Of a DNA stretch of 64,000 bases, positions 39,683-49,533 are shown one piece after another (the stretch's first letter is position 1; each line of letters starts with the position of its first letter). The position numbers and the translations under genes were made by a program. A model generated the notes under the pieces. The model had not been told where the DNA came from. It was given only the letters and a program-made list of their open reading frames with translations, and did not search any database. The stretch comes from Hyaloraphidium curvatum. Taxonomy: Eukaryota; Monoblepharomycota; Hyaloraphidiomycetes; Hyaloraphidiales; Hyaloraphidiaceae. The DNA lies in the NCBI GenBank assembly GCA_025558095.1, contig JAIVFI010000039.1:124001-188000 (forward strand). The letters are read 5' to 3'.

Positions 39683-40112
39683 CTAGTCCGGCACCCACAG
39701 ATCCCCGCGGTATGGGCCCCTCCGGGTGTCCACGAAGCCGACGCAGATCAGCCGGACGCCGGAAGTGATCGGCCTGCCGGCGTGGAGTAGCTTGGCGTCG
39801 TGGACGAGCGCCGAGCCCAGGGCGTTGGAGGCGAGGTAGCCGTCCGGGGATGGCGGGGCCTCGTCTTTGCAATCCACCTGCGTGCTCAGTGTACGACTAT
39901 CGGAATCCGATTCCTGGGGATCCGTGTCGGCCGTCTGATCCAGTTCGGGGAAGAAGGTGCCTCCGCCTTCGAACTCCTCCGGCGGGTTCAGCAGAACATT
40001 AAACGAGACCAGGCACCCGTCCGTGTGCTCCCCCAGCCCTTGTTGACCATCCCTAGCGTCGTACCGTACGACAAACAGGTCCCTGTATTCTAGGTCCGAA
40101 TGGTGGAACCCG
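39683..40112 (-). pseudogene. Truncated 2OG/Fe(II) dioxygenase copy
   Basis: The C-terminal 144 codons of the gene at 36790, carried over by the segmental duplication. It lacks the first 150 residues (disordered tail and the first domain strands). It keeps GEHTDGCLVSF and LLHAGRPITSGVR, but one codon (AAG, Lys of QKVDCK) is deleted, and CAG is changed to TAG so that the product would end at ...DLWVPD, ten residues early. Upstream in frame only 11 unrelated codons follow an ATG at 40147, so a stable protein is unlikely. It is directly followed by the 3' end of the COA4-like gene. Confidence 0.85.
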
Positions 40113-40152
40113 GAAGAGTGAAACCAACTTGAATCCTCGCGAGGCACGTAGT

Positions 40153-40431
40153 TCAGCCCTTGCCGAAATCGCCACCCGACCCCAACTCCGCCCTCTTCTT
40201 CTCAATCTCAAGTTCCAGAGCATGTAGTTCCTGCTGGCGTTTGGTCCAGCTCGCCATGCAGGTCCGGAAGCGCTCCATCTCCATGCGACACGCGCGCCAG
40301 TCGCGTCCCTTGTCGGCGTAGCAGAGCTGCAGCGCCTCGTTCTCGGCGTAGCAGCCCGTGCGGAGGATAGCGGACGTGTATGCGTCGGGTTCGTCGTCTC
40401 CGGCCGCCGCCGCAGGCTTGGAATCGGCCAT
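40153..40431 (-). CDS. Twin CX9C protein, COA4-like
   Basis: Small single-exon 92-residue protein. Four Cys at 27, 37, 48 and 58 form two exact CX9C pairs in a helical hairpin, the CHCH fold imported into the mitochondrial intermembrane space by the MIA40 relay. The sequence between (LCYADKGRDWRACRMEMERFRTC) with DWR.C..E...F..C matches the COA4/CMC3 group, which helps cytochrome c oxidase assembly. The C-terminus is a charged helix (ELHALELEIEKKRAEL). The start at 40431 gives a short acidic N-terminus. The specific COA4 call rests on the DWRAC signature; another CX9C assembly factor is possible. Confidence 0.75.
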   Translation of the reverse strand: MADSKPAAAAGDDEPDAYTSAILRTGCYAENEALQLCYADKGRDWRACRMEMERFRTCMASWTKRQQELHALELEIEKKRAELGSGGDFGKG

Positions 40432-40610
40432 CGCGTTCGCGGTGATTGACAGGCTGATTGGATGTGACCGCGTCGTTCTTCCCCCCCGACTCACACTTGG
40501 CCGAGACGGAGAAGAAGGAGCGTTGCAAACATCAAGCATCTTTCACCAATTCAGTTGGCCTTCTAGTGCGCAATCCATCCAGCCAACAGCGACGTGGACT
40601 CCTGCCGCGC

Positions 40611-41544
40611 TCAAATCTTCGATGCCGGCCCGTACCCAGGCGGACCCTGCAGAATGTTGCGCTTCTTGACCTTGCGGAAGAAGGTCCTCTCGTAGACCTC
40701 CTCCGGGCTCTCCCTGACCATGGCGTCAAGCACCTTGGCATCCTCTCCCACCAGGACTCGCCACCTCTTCTCCCTCACAGCGTCCAGGATGACATTTGCG
40801 GCCTGCGCAGCAGTCATCGGAGCCGTCTCCTCGAACTTCTTCGACGCATCCTCGCCGTTCCCCGGCCCCTGGTATCCCGTCACTTTCGGCGAGTTCCTCC
40901 GGATCCCGGTCGCGATGTGGCCCGGCATGACGACGGAGACGCCGATGTGAGGCGCGTTGGCGCGGCAGTCCATGACCAGGGCTTCGGTGAAGTGCCTAAT
41001 GGCACCTTTGGCGGCGCTGTAAGAGGTTCCAGTGCTCCAGATCGCCGCCGCGCTGACACGAACAGTCAGCCGAGGTTTCCATCCTGGTCGCAAGCAACAC
41101 GCCTCACCTTGACGTGTTGACGACGTGTGCTTCGGGCGCCGCCTTGAGCAAAGGCAGGAATGTGCGGTTACCAAAATAGACTCCTTTCCAGCTGACGTCA
41201 AAGACCGATTCCCATTCCTCACGAGGCGTGGTGAACATGGACGTCGCTCCGCCAATGCCGGCCTGGCACACGAGAAGATGTACCACCTTGGCATCGTGCT
41301 GCGTGAGCACCTCGTCTTTGAAGCGGAGCCAGTCCGCCTCCTTGGTCACATCAACGACATGGCCCGTGACCTTGACGTTCGGATTGGCCTCCTTGCACGC
41401 CTTGATCGTTCCGTCGAGCGATTCCGGCCGCACGTCGCAGAAGGCCACCGCGCAACCTTCACGTGCGAGCTGGACGGCGAGCTCCTTCCCCATTCCGCTT
41501 CCGCCGCCGGAAATGACCGCGAGCTTGTCCGCGAACGACTTCAT
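40611..41544 (-). CDS. Short-chain dehydrogenase/reductase
   Basis: Two exons (41108-41544 and 40611-41052; intron 55 nt, GTGAGG...TCAG) encode 292 residues. Rossmann motif VISGGGSGMGKELA (GxxxGxG) at the N-terminus, VAFCDVRPES after beta2, VVDVTKEAD, LLVCQAGIGG in place of the usual NNAG (Cys-Gln instead of Asn-Asn), VVNTSSAAAIWSTGTSYSAAKGA containing the catalytic Ser and the Tyr-x3-Lys, then VVMPGHIATG. The exon junction falls inside the catalytic Ser strand. A Lys/Arg-rich end (FFRKVKKRNILQG) follows. The changed NNAG motif is unusual but the position is tolerant in some SDRs. Substrate unknown. Confidence 0.85.
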
Positions 41545-41780
41545 TGGAGAAGATCGGCACAGAGACTGCTGACGTTTCCTTTTCGCTAGCGCGACGCGTG
41601 TCGGTCCGCGGTTGGGGGAGGTCAGTGGGAGACAGGATGCGCACGCGGCGTGGCGGAGCGATCAACACAGAACAAGCAAGCGATCCTGACCACATCACAT
41701 TCAACAAGAGGCTATGGATATATTGGAGACTATTGGCAACTGCAAGACGCTCATGACCAAGGTTTGCGTTTCGGTAGTCC
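41545..41780. other. Spacer upstream of SDR, 3' of HAM1-like gene
   Basis: About 235 bases, moderately AT-rich near 41690-41760. It contains the SDR promoter and the 3' UTR of the HAM1-like gene. Nothing distinct seen. Confidence 0.35.
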
Positions 41781-44700
41781 TCAGCGGATGTAAGACTCAT
41801 AAGTCGGTTCGTCCTCGTCGGCATAGCGGTACGACCTCCCGCCTCCGCCACCGCTCTCGCGGTAGGTCGATCCCGATCCCTCAATCATGCGGTTGCTGGA
41901 GGTGCTGGGCCCCTCGATCCGGCGCTGGGAGCCCTGCGAGGCCTGCTTGGCCTGCTCCTTCTTCCTGGCCGACTGCACGCCGATCGACGCCTGGAAGAGG
42001 GCAAGTCAGACCATGCTCGGTGCCGCGGCAAGCAGGGCACAGACCAGGAACTTGTTGAGCCCGGCCTCGCCCATCTGGCTCGCACCCATGCTCTCGGCCT
42101 GCTGCGCTCCGGCGGACTTGAGGCTCGTCACCTGGTCGTTGAGGTACCCGACCCAGTCCCTGAGCTGCGTTTCGACGGTCGTCTGGATGGCCTTGCGGAC
42201 GGCGCCGTCGATAATGGGGGCCGCAGCGCGGTACAAGGGGCTGAAGGGCAAAGTGAGCTTCCATTTCAAACCACCCCGACAGCCGTGATCACGCACTCGT
42301 GCCTGGACTCGCGGATTTCGATGCGGAGATCATCGACGTAGGTCTTGCACTTGCGGATCCAGAGAGTGCGCTGCGTGGAGGTGAGATCCATCCCCAACTT
42401 GAGGATGATCGACATGCCCTGCCCGCCGAGCTGCGGTGGCAGAACCGTCAATATCATTGCCAGCAAGGAACGGGCAAGCGACGCACGTAGATGTTGGCCA
42501 CCCCGTGATCCGACAGACGCGGGAACCCGGTCTTCTTGCGGAAGTAAAACGGCACGTCGCGGATGTCGGCATAGATCTGGTAGAAGTTGAGGGTGACGCT
42601 GGTCGAGGCCGTGCTGGCCAGCTCGGACCGAAGGCCGACGACAGCCGCGTTCTTGAGCTTGATCTCCATCACGTTGGGCAGGAAGTTGTCCGAGGTGAGG
42701 ATGATGTTCTCGACGATGATGTGGATGTTCTCGTCGTTGTGCTCGATGCGCGGGATCGGAATGTAGCGGACCTGCGAGACGATGATCTGGAGCGAGGCCG
42801 AAGGCGACGAGCATCAGCAGCCGAACTCGCGATGGACGCGATCCACCCACGGGCAGCAGCACGGTGGCGAAGTCGCGCGCCAGTTCGTCCTTGAAGGTAA
42901 GCCTTCCTTCCCTGAAACATGGAGCACGGTCAGAACATGGCTCACGAAAAACGGTCGAAACTCACTGATCGAAGAAGAAGTTGTTGACGAGCTGCTTCAG
43001 CGAGCGGCCGAACTCCTGCGTCGTCGAGTCTTCTTGGAAAGCGGTCGTGATTCTCTGCGTCTCGTCCAGGATCGCCTGCGTCTCCTGGCGGTAGCCTTCG
43101 AAAAGCAGGGCGCGGCCGCGGTTGAGGAGGTCGGAGCCTTTGCGGACGTAGTCGGGAGAATCAAGGTAGCGGCGCTCGTGGAGGGAACGATCGAGGAAGA
43201 GACGGACCTGCCCGAAAGGAGTCGTCAACGGCAGCATGTTACCAAGGAGGGACGAACATACGTCAGCCATGAAGTCCCTGAGGTAGAAGTCGTCCGTGAG
43301 CTGCGCGTTGAAGTCCTTGATTGCGTCCAGCAGCGGCTGGATGTCCTGGTCCCCGGCAAAGCGAGCAAGGAGGTGCTGCATGCAAGCAGATGTCCAGTAT
43401 GATCCAAGGTGACTGCCGCCGATCGCCCACCTTCAAGTCGTGGCGAGCGGCCCTGACGTTGGCGTCAGTCCTCCGCTTCCTGCCCGTGGCGGTCCGGCCC
43501 TGGCCCTGCGTGCTCTTGGAGACCTTGGAGGACAGCGAACCGACGCTGTTGAGAAGGAAATCGATGGCTTCCACGTACTGGCTGTTGTCCTGATAGAGAG
43601 AACCATTTGAGCTCGGAAATGAAGATCTGGCGAGCTGGAGACACACCTGCACGATGATCATGACGTCGCGCAGCCTCTCGATGAGCCTGGTGCGCCTTTC
43701 GGGGGTGAGCCGCTCCTCGATCGCCTCGTGAAGGTCGTCGGCGGTGATGTTGGGCTGGCCCCCGCCGGGCCGGCCGTTGGCGGCCTCGCGGTCCCCGACG
43801 AGGGTCGTGCGCCGGGAAGTGTCCCTCAACATGCTGCTGGATTGCCCGGCTCCGGTCGTCGGGCTCGAGTAGGCCGAGTACGTCACGAACGGCTTGGCCG
43901 CCTCGGTCGATCGGGCAGGCGTGCCGGCGACGCCGCCGGTGGGCGGCACGGGAGCTTCTTCCTCGTCGGGATTGAAGTACTTGTAGGGCCTGCATCTGCT
44001 GGTCAGGAAGGATTTGAAACGGCAACGGCGAAGCCGACGCACCGGTCCTCGGTGGAGGTAGCCATGCCGCCGCTGGGACATGCAACAATGAGCTCCAGAG
44101 ACGACGACCAGAGCTAGACGAAACCAACCTCGGCATTCCTTGCGCCTGCGAACCAGACCCGCTGGCGATTGGAGTGGTTTAGAATGCGTCCGCACGGAGC
44201 CACGACAGCGAGCTCACGACGCGACGCCGATGGTCTCCCCCTCCGCACGAGTGTAGCTGCTGTCGGCCCTTGACGTCGATCCGCTCACTCCGCCCTGGCG
44301 AGCGCTGCGCTTCTGGCGGATGCCCTCCATCATGTCCTGGCCAACTTCGGACGGCGGCAATCAGCGGCGATCATACGACAAAGTTGGCGAGGGCGTACTG
44401 TCGTTGAGTTCGGTGACCATGTTGCGGAACTCGGAGTTGGTGATGAGCAACCTCGCAACGAGCATGGACTTGTTGAAGGCTGCAAAAGCATCAAGTCAGG
44501 CTCGGGCCATGCGCAAGCCAAAGCATGCTGACCTTCAGAGGGATCAATGGGACCGGCGGCTTCCCTGGCGGCTCCCATACCGGCCTGCGCGGTCTTGGCG
44601 GCGACGGGCGACGTGGCCGCGAGGCGGGCGTGGAACAGGAACTGATGGCAAGCTTCAAAAACCCATCCCGGCTCAGCTGGCTCCGCGGCGACCCACTTCC

Positions 44701-45175
44701 TGGATGTCCTCGTCCGCGTTCTTCTCCTCGACGACGCGCTTGGTGGCCTCGAGGAAGGTGATGAGGTCGTCGACGAACTTGCTCCCGTCCTCGGACATGT
44801 CCATCTTCTTGCGCTCCAGCGTCTCGGATCCGACGACGATGTCGATCATGCGCAGCAGCTGCTCGTTGGTCGGCAGCTTGCCGTCGCGCAGGGCCTGGAC
44901 AGCCTCGAAGATGCGGAACGAGGACGAGGCCTCGGCCTCCTTGACGCTCTGCGGCTGCTGCTGGGGCGCCCGGTAGAGCGTCATGTCGCCCGCCGAGGGG
45001 GTGCCGCGCGGCGCGCCGACGGAGAGGCGCTGTCCGGTGCCGGCGGAGTAGTCGCCGGCGGCCGGAGCGCGGCCGCGGCGTCCGCCCCAGACGCCCCTGC
45101 GGACGGGTCAGCGGCGGCGGCGGGAACGCCAGGCGGGACCCACCCGGTGAAGGCGCGTGTAAAGGGGTCCGACAT
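41781..45175 (-). CDS. HAM1-like (TULIP-type lipid-binding) protein
   Basis: Fourteen exons in phase give 833 residues. Exons from the 5' end: 45144-45175, 44697-45096, 44533-44641, 44399-44479, 44218-44344, 43647-43995, 43431-43589, 43262-43375, 42966-43207, 42851-42911, 42487-42786, 42297-42418, 42045-42240, 41781-41990. Introns are 47-68 nt except one of 222 nt (43996-44217); two (57 and 54 nt) are in frame without stops. The N-terminal helical part (EAVQALRDGKLPTNEQLLRMID; KSMLVARLLITNSEFRNMV) and the C-terminal beta-rich part (VRYIPIPRIEHNDENIHI; VTLNFYQIYADIRDVPFYF) match the fungal HAM1-like N- and C-terminal domains, related to BPI/TULIP lipid-binding proteins. The tail is Ser/Gly-rich. 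Probably a lipid carrier at membrane contact sites; that role is inference. Confidence 0.78.
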
Positions 45176-45805
45176 GGTGATGTTCCGCTGCTACCCGGTC
45201 CGCTCAAGCGCGGTTTTGTGTGGAAATGGCGCGGGGGAAGTGCCGGGGTGAGTGTGACATCAGCGGTCGACCGGGCTGTGGCTTTTCGCCCGTCCAAATC
45301 ACAACACATCACATCGGAAAAGAGCCGCGGCCGTCATTATACGGCAAAAGGTAAGAAAAGAAAACGACGGAAACAATGCTCGCCTCATTGATATCGCCGT
45401 ACAGAGCCCTGTCTAGCGCGTACTTCAGCCAACCATGTCGAAGCATCCTCGACCCACGTCCACAGCATTTGCGCCCAACAACCTTGTCCTCCCCGTCCCC
45501 ATACGTCCACAATTGAGCCGCAAATGCTCGCCGTGAGTCCAGCGTAGAGGTGCCGGGCAGCGCTACCCAGGCGCGGTCGCTCCAGTCGAGTCCCGCAGTC
45601 CAACTCAGCTGAGCTGCCACCGAGAGCAAGCTCCCGCTTTTCCAACCGCTCGGGTATAGAATCCAAGCATTTCCGCCGAGCAATTCACCCGTCGACGCCC
45701 TTGAGCGCGCGCGCGAACATGGCCCGGCACGACTGGTACCAGAACATCCCGCTCACCGAACCTGCCCCAAAACGCATCAGCATCGCCCTCCAACATCTCC
45801 CCCGA
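45176..45805. other. Interval between HAM1-like and GET1 genes, coding status unclear
   Basis: 630 bases holding the HAM1-like promoter and the GET1 3' UTR. On the minus strand an open frame (45309-45683) carries a W/S/G-rich unrecognised peptide and another short frame starts at 45796; neither has family motifs or a good splice partner. I leave it as non-coding with low confidence. Confidence 0.35.
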
Positions 45806-46446
45806 TCAAGAAGACCCACCTGCCGGCGCGAACGGCAGCGAAACGAACGACCCCACCCAGCCCAGCCAGTCCCCGGGGAGGTGGAACATGGGCACGGCGC
45901 GGAACCAGATCAGCACCGCGATGGGCAGGACAAAGACGACGGCGCGGATGGCGATGGTGAAGATGAAGGAGATCTTGGTCTTTTCCATGCCGATTTCCTT
46001 GGCTGGAATGGAGCGGGATGGATCGGCAACGGAGGGCGGGCGAAGCGGGCGCGGAAACACACATTGCACCTCCAATTCCTGCAGCTTGCCGTCCAGCTTC
46101 CTCCGCAGCTTGGCCCACTTGGCAAACTCGTCCTGCGACGGCAGACGGCGTCGGCCGATGCCCCCCGAACGCGTCCCGGGAAGCGGACCCACCTGGCTGC
46201 TCGTGGCCTGCAGTTCCGCCCTGGCTTGCATGACCTCCGCCTTCAATTTGTTGGTTTTTGAGACGAGCCGGTGGAGGTAGGCGTCCTGCGCCTGTTTCCG
46301 TCGCGGAAACGTCGGTCCGCCGTCAGCACGCGTCCGACGGCCGGCCGGGCGCGGGCGCGGACCTTCTGCGAGACCCAGTCGTAGCCGACGAACTCGAGGA
46401 GCTCGATCGCGAGGGCTATCAGCAGGAGGAGGAAGAGGGCGGCCAT
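45806..46446 (-). CDS. GET1: GET1-like tail-anchored-protein insertion receptor
   Basis: Three exons (46363-46446, 46070-46291, 45806-45997; introns 71 and 72 nt) give 165 residues. TM1 is at the N-terminus (LFLLLLIALAIELLEFV). A cytosolic coiled coil follows (QDAYLHRLVSKTNKLKAEVMQARAEL ... DEFAKWAKLRRKLDGKL), where the E.AKWAKL.RK pattern is the GET3-binding signature of GET1/WRB. Two further TM segments come next (FIFTIAIRAVVFVLPIAVL and the region of WLGWVGSFVSLPF). Membrane topology and size fit GET1, the ER receptor that with GET2 accepts tail-anchored clients from GET3. The second intron is in frame without stops; its 3' end at AAG|GAA is less certain than the rest. Confidence 0.82.
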
Positions 46447-46544
46447 CGCGACGTGGCAATGGGCCTTGCAATGGGCCTGCGGGCGCCGTGATCGAACGAC
46501 GCGCGACCGTAAACAACGCCCTCGCGACGACTTCCTGCGAAGCC
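46447..46544. promoter_or_regulatory. 98-bp divergent promoter, GET1 / TAN1-like
   Basis: Only 98 bases separate the two ATGs, so transcription start sites must be shared or overlap. No TATA box is evident. Such a short interval suggests one nucleosome-free region serving both housekeeping genes. Confidence 0.45.
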
Positions 46545-47701
46545 ATGGCGGACGCCGCGGCAGGCGACAAACGCCCCGCCCCCTCCTCCTCCAAATCCTC
46601 CTCCTCCCGCCCCGCGAAGCGGTCCCGCCGCTCCCACTCGGGCGCGAACCAGCCCTCCCCCTCCTCCTCCGCACCCCCCGCCGCACGCCCGCATTCCGCC
46701 TTCTTCGACCCGTCCGATCCCGTCCGTGCGGGACTTTTGGTATCGGTATCTGCGAGGCAGGAGGCGAGGGGCGCGGCGCAGTTCAGGGGCCTGCTGGAGC
46801 ATCTATTGCCGCTGCTCGTCCCGGACCTCAAGGCCCGGGAGGCGAAGGAAACGGACTCAGCGGGCCAGAATGTCGCGAAGGGGGACGGGACGGAGGACGA
46901 GGTGAAGGAGAACGGGCAGACGGGCCATCTGGACGCGGCGGAGGAGGCGGAGAAGGCGCAGACCGAAGGGCAGCCCAACGAATTGACGGATGCCGGCGAT
47001 TCAAAGCCGCCACAAACGAACCAAACAGCGGCCGGGCGCCAGACGGTGGAGATGATCGACACGGGATGCCAGGCGGTGGTCTTTTTCAACCTCCGGATCC
47101 CGGAGCTGGACGCCGTCGACCTCGTCGCGCGGATGTTCGGTGCGCCGCCCTCGTTGCCGTTCTACGACAGCAGGCTGATTGCCGCGTTTTGCCAGACCAC
47201 CTGCGCAACCTGCCCGCCGAGGAGAGGACCAAGTGGTCCTACAAGCTGGCCTACTGCCACGTGAGCCCCCCACCATCCCTCTCACGCTACCCGAAACCAA
47301 CCATTTCCCCCCGCAGCGCGTCATCCCCGTCCAAGCAGCCTGCGAGGCCTCCCGCGACGCGATCCTCGCCGCCGCCGCGCCCCTCGCCGCCTCCCTCCAG
47401 GACGGGAGGACCTACGCGGTGGACCTGGAGGTGCGGAACAACAACAAGGTGGGCAAGAGGGAGACGATCGATGCCGCGGCGGCGCTGGTGGGCGCGCGGT
47501 GCAAGGTCAGCCTGAAGAACCCGGAGCAGTCGCGTTGGTGCCGTCTCGCCGTTGCGTTACGACGTGCTGACGATCCGCTCGTTGTTAGTACTCATATCGG
47601 TCAACAGGCAGGCTGCGCTGCTGGCCGCCGTGCCCAATTACTCGGAGCTGTCGGGGTACAACGTCCACAGAGTGCTGGGGACCAAGCCGCGCGAGGGATG
47701 A
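46545..47701 (+). CDS. TAN1/THUMPD1-like tRNA acetylation cofactor
   Basis: Four exons (46545-47139, 47196-47260, 47317-47533, 47589-47701; introns 55-56 nt) give 329 residues. A Ser/Lys/Arg-rich N-terminus with the NLS-like RPAKRSRRSH precedes a mixed region and a THUMP domain: junction 1 restores VARMFDHLRNLPAEERTKWSYKLAYCH, junction 2 RVIPVQAACEASRDAI, then YAVDLEVRNNNKVGKRETIDAAAALVG and CKVSLKNPEQS|LLISVNRQAALLAAVPNYSEL, ending SGYNVHRVLGTKPREG. KRETID, LKNP and the YN near the C-terminus are the TAN1/THUMPD1 signature. TAN1 binds tRNA and helps NAT10/KRE33 form N4-acetylcytidine at position 12 of tRNA-Ser/Leu. Acts in the nucleus. Confidence 0.85.
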
Positions 47702-48107
47702 CGTTGTCGGCGATCTCTATGCTTCGAAATCCATTGTCGGGCTGCTTATTGTGCTTTATGCTATACATCTGGCATCACCCATGCTTCTTCTTCGTCGTAG
47801 CGCTGTCCTAGCGGTCACAGGAAGGGATGCAACGCTGATTGGTGTGATGGGTTCGCGCTGGGTGCGACTCGACTACTGCGCAGCTCCGTCGTTTTCACTT
47901 CGTTCCCCCCCTTCGCCCCGCCGCCGCCAGCGACCGCGCCGGCCTCCGCCCTAGGTAGCTATCCTTTGGCCGCATACGCCGGCCGCTTTCCGACCAGCGG
48001 CTCACCGCCGGACAGCGGAACCGGGCCCGCCGGGTGCCCTCCCCCGCCCCGCCCCCCCTCGCCCCCTCCGCACGGTTGGTCCGGGCGCCGCGCGCCCCTC
48101 GGCAACG
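47702..48107. other. Spacer between TAN1-like and C2H2 genes
   Basis: About 400 bases; the first 200 are less GC-rich and probably 3' UTR, the last 200 are C-rich and probably the 5' flank of the zinc-finger gene. No further feature supported. Confidence 0.4.
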
Positions 48108-49085
48108 ATGCTATCGGCCACCGCGCCCGCAGATCTGACTGTGCTGTTCGACCTCGACGCCGCGTCGTCGGACGACGGCAGCATGGCGCACACGCCCCCC
48201 CGTGAGTCGCTCTCTCCCCCGCCTTGGGACGGCCCTCATCTCCCGGGACTGGACCGCGCCGCCGCCGACCTGCTGCTGGACGCCGACATCGCCGCGCTGC
48301 TCGCCTCGCCGCTGCCCGACTTCCTGGCCGCCCCGCTGCTCCCCGCAGAGGACTTTGCCGCCGACGCGCACTACGCCTTCGCCGCCCGCTTCCTCGAGCT
48401 GCAGCAGGACCTGCCCGCGGGCATCGCCGCGCTGACCCCCGAGTCGATGGGCTCGCCCGCTGAGGGCTACTACAGCCCCGGGCTGTCGGCCGCCGCCGGC
48501 CCCGAGCCCGACGACCACGCGCTGCCGTCGCCCGTGCACACGGACGAGGCCGACCGCCGCGCGGACCGCTTCTCGCCCGCGCCATGGGACCAGGGCTACG
48601 TCTCGACGACCGACATCCTGGGCAAGCGGCCCCGCGAGGCCGATGCCGCCTACGACGACGCCGCCTACGACAACGCCGAGGTGAGGCCCGCGCCCAAGCG
48701 CCGGCACGCGTCGCCGGCCGCGCCCGCGCCGGTGGAGGACGCCGGCACGCCTCCCTCCGCCAAAGACACTGCCTCCGACGCCGAGGACGGCCAGGACGGT
48801 GAGCACGAGGACGAGGACGGAGCCGGTAACCGCCGCTTCGCCTGCACGCACCCCGGCTGCGGCCTCCGCTTCCGCCGCAAGTTCAACCGCAACCAGCACC
48901 TCCTCACGCACACCTCCTCCAAGCCCTTTGTCTGCGGCAAGCGCTGCCCGACCACGGGCGAGGTATGCACCGAGGCCTTCCGTCGGGGGTTCGACGTGCG
49001 GCGGCACCAGGCGAGCGTGCACAACCACCGCAAGGGGGAGGTCAAAACGCGGTGCCTGTGCGGGCAGCAGCGGAGGCGCAAGTGA
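48108..49085 (+). CDS. C2H2 zinc-finger transcription factor
   Basis: Intronless 325-residue protein. Residues 1-230 are acidic and Pro/Ala-rich with scattered Ser-Pro sites (PRESLSPPPW, LTPESMGSP, RFSPAPW) and basic clusters (GKRPREA, PAPKRRHASP), suggesting an activation region regulated by Pro-directed kinases and nuclear localisation signals. An acidic stretch (EDGQDGEHEDEDG) leads to two C-terminal C2H2 fingers: FACTHPGCGLRFRRKFNRNQ... H..H, and a second with an extended Cys loop (CGKRCPTTGEVCTEAFRRGFD..RRH). The tail is very basic with two more Cys (RCLCGQQRRRK). Likely a sequence-specific DNA-binding regulator; targets unknown. Confidence 0.8.
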   Translation: MLSATAPADLTVLFDLDAASSDDGSMAHTPPRESLSPPPWDGPHLPGLDRAAADLLLDADIAALLASPLPDFLAAPLLPAEDFAADAHYAFAARFLELQQDLPAGIAALTPESMGSPAEGYYSPGLSAAAGPEPDDHALPSPVHTDEADRRADRFSPAPWDQGYVSTTDILGKRPREADAAYDDAAYDNAEVRPAPKRRHASPAAPAPVEDAGTPPSAKDTASDAEDGQDGEHEDEDGAGNRRFACTHPGCGLRFRRKFNRNQHLLTHTSSKPFVCGKRCPTTGEVCTEAFRRGFDVRRHQASVHNHRKGEVKTRCLCGQQRRRK

Positions 49086-49533
49086 GGCGCTCCGTGCGGC
49101 GGCTGCCCCGCGGGCGGGGCATGCTGTGCGCGGACAAATGGCCTGGACCGAGGACGGTATGGCTTGCGCGGTGCCGATGCGACTTTCCCTTCCCCCTGCC
49201 CCGGACCCCCCTCCTCCACCTGACTCTGCGGTGCCCGTGCCCGCTCTCTGGCCCATGCTCGAGCTCGATCGAGTGAGTTTCCTCGGCTGCCGAGCCCAGA
49301 CATTGCTAAACGATGCCGCGTTGCGCCGCGCTTGCTGTAACCGTTGGGGAAACCGTGGTCGTTTTCATGTATAGACGGCAGGCAGGCCGTAAGTAGCTAG
49401 ATGAGGTAGGGCCCTCGTGTCGTGTACATTCTCCGACTTTGGCATGGTGTGAAAGAATGGGATTCAGTGTATTGGCAGCTTTCGCAGACCTCGTCGAGTC
49501 CGGTCCACATCTTTTCACACCCAGTCCGATCTC
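49086..49533. other. Spacer between convergent C2H2 and RPR2-type genes
   Basis: About 450 bases, becoming AT-richer from 49370 onward. It should contain both 3' UTRs. No coding or structural feature is supported. Confidence 0.4.

Larger units (their letters stand above)
38012..40112. repeat. Segmental duplication, unit 2
   Basis: Second copy of 35135-37250, in the same orientation. The right boundary cuts the oxygenase gene at the codons for FHHSDxEYRDL: just past GGTGGAACCC the sequence becomes unrelated. Inside, differences from unit 1 are few: a handful of synonymous changes in the AIG1-like gene, a 3-base deletion in the oxygenase, and a nonsense change. Confidence 0.85.

Noticed and set aside
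45309-45683. Minus-strand frame of 124 codons between HAM1-like and GET1
   Set aside because: Composition (Trp, Ser, Gly) and codon use do not match neighbouring genes, and there is no splice partner or recognised motif.
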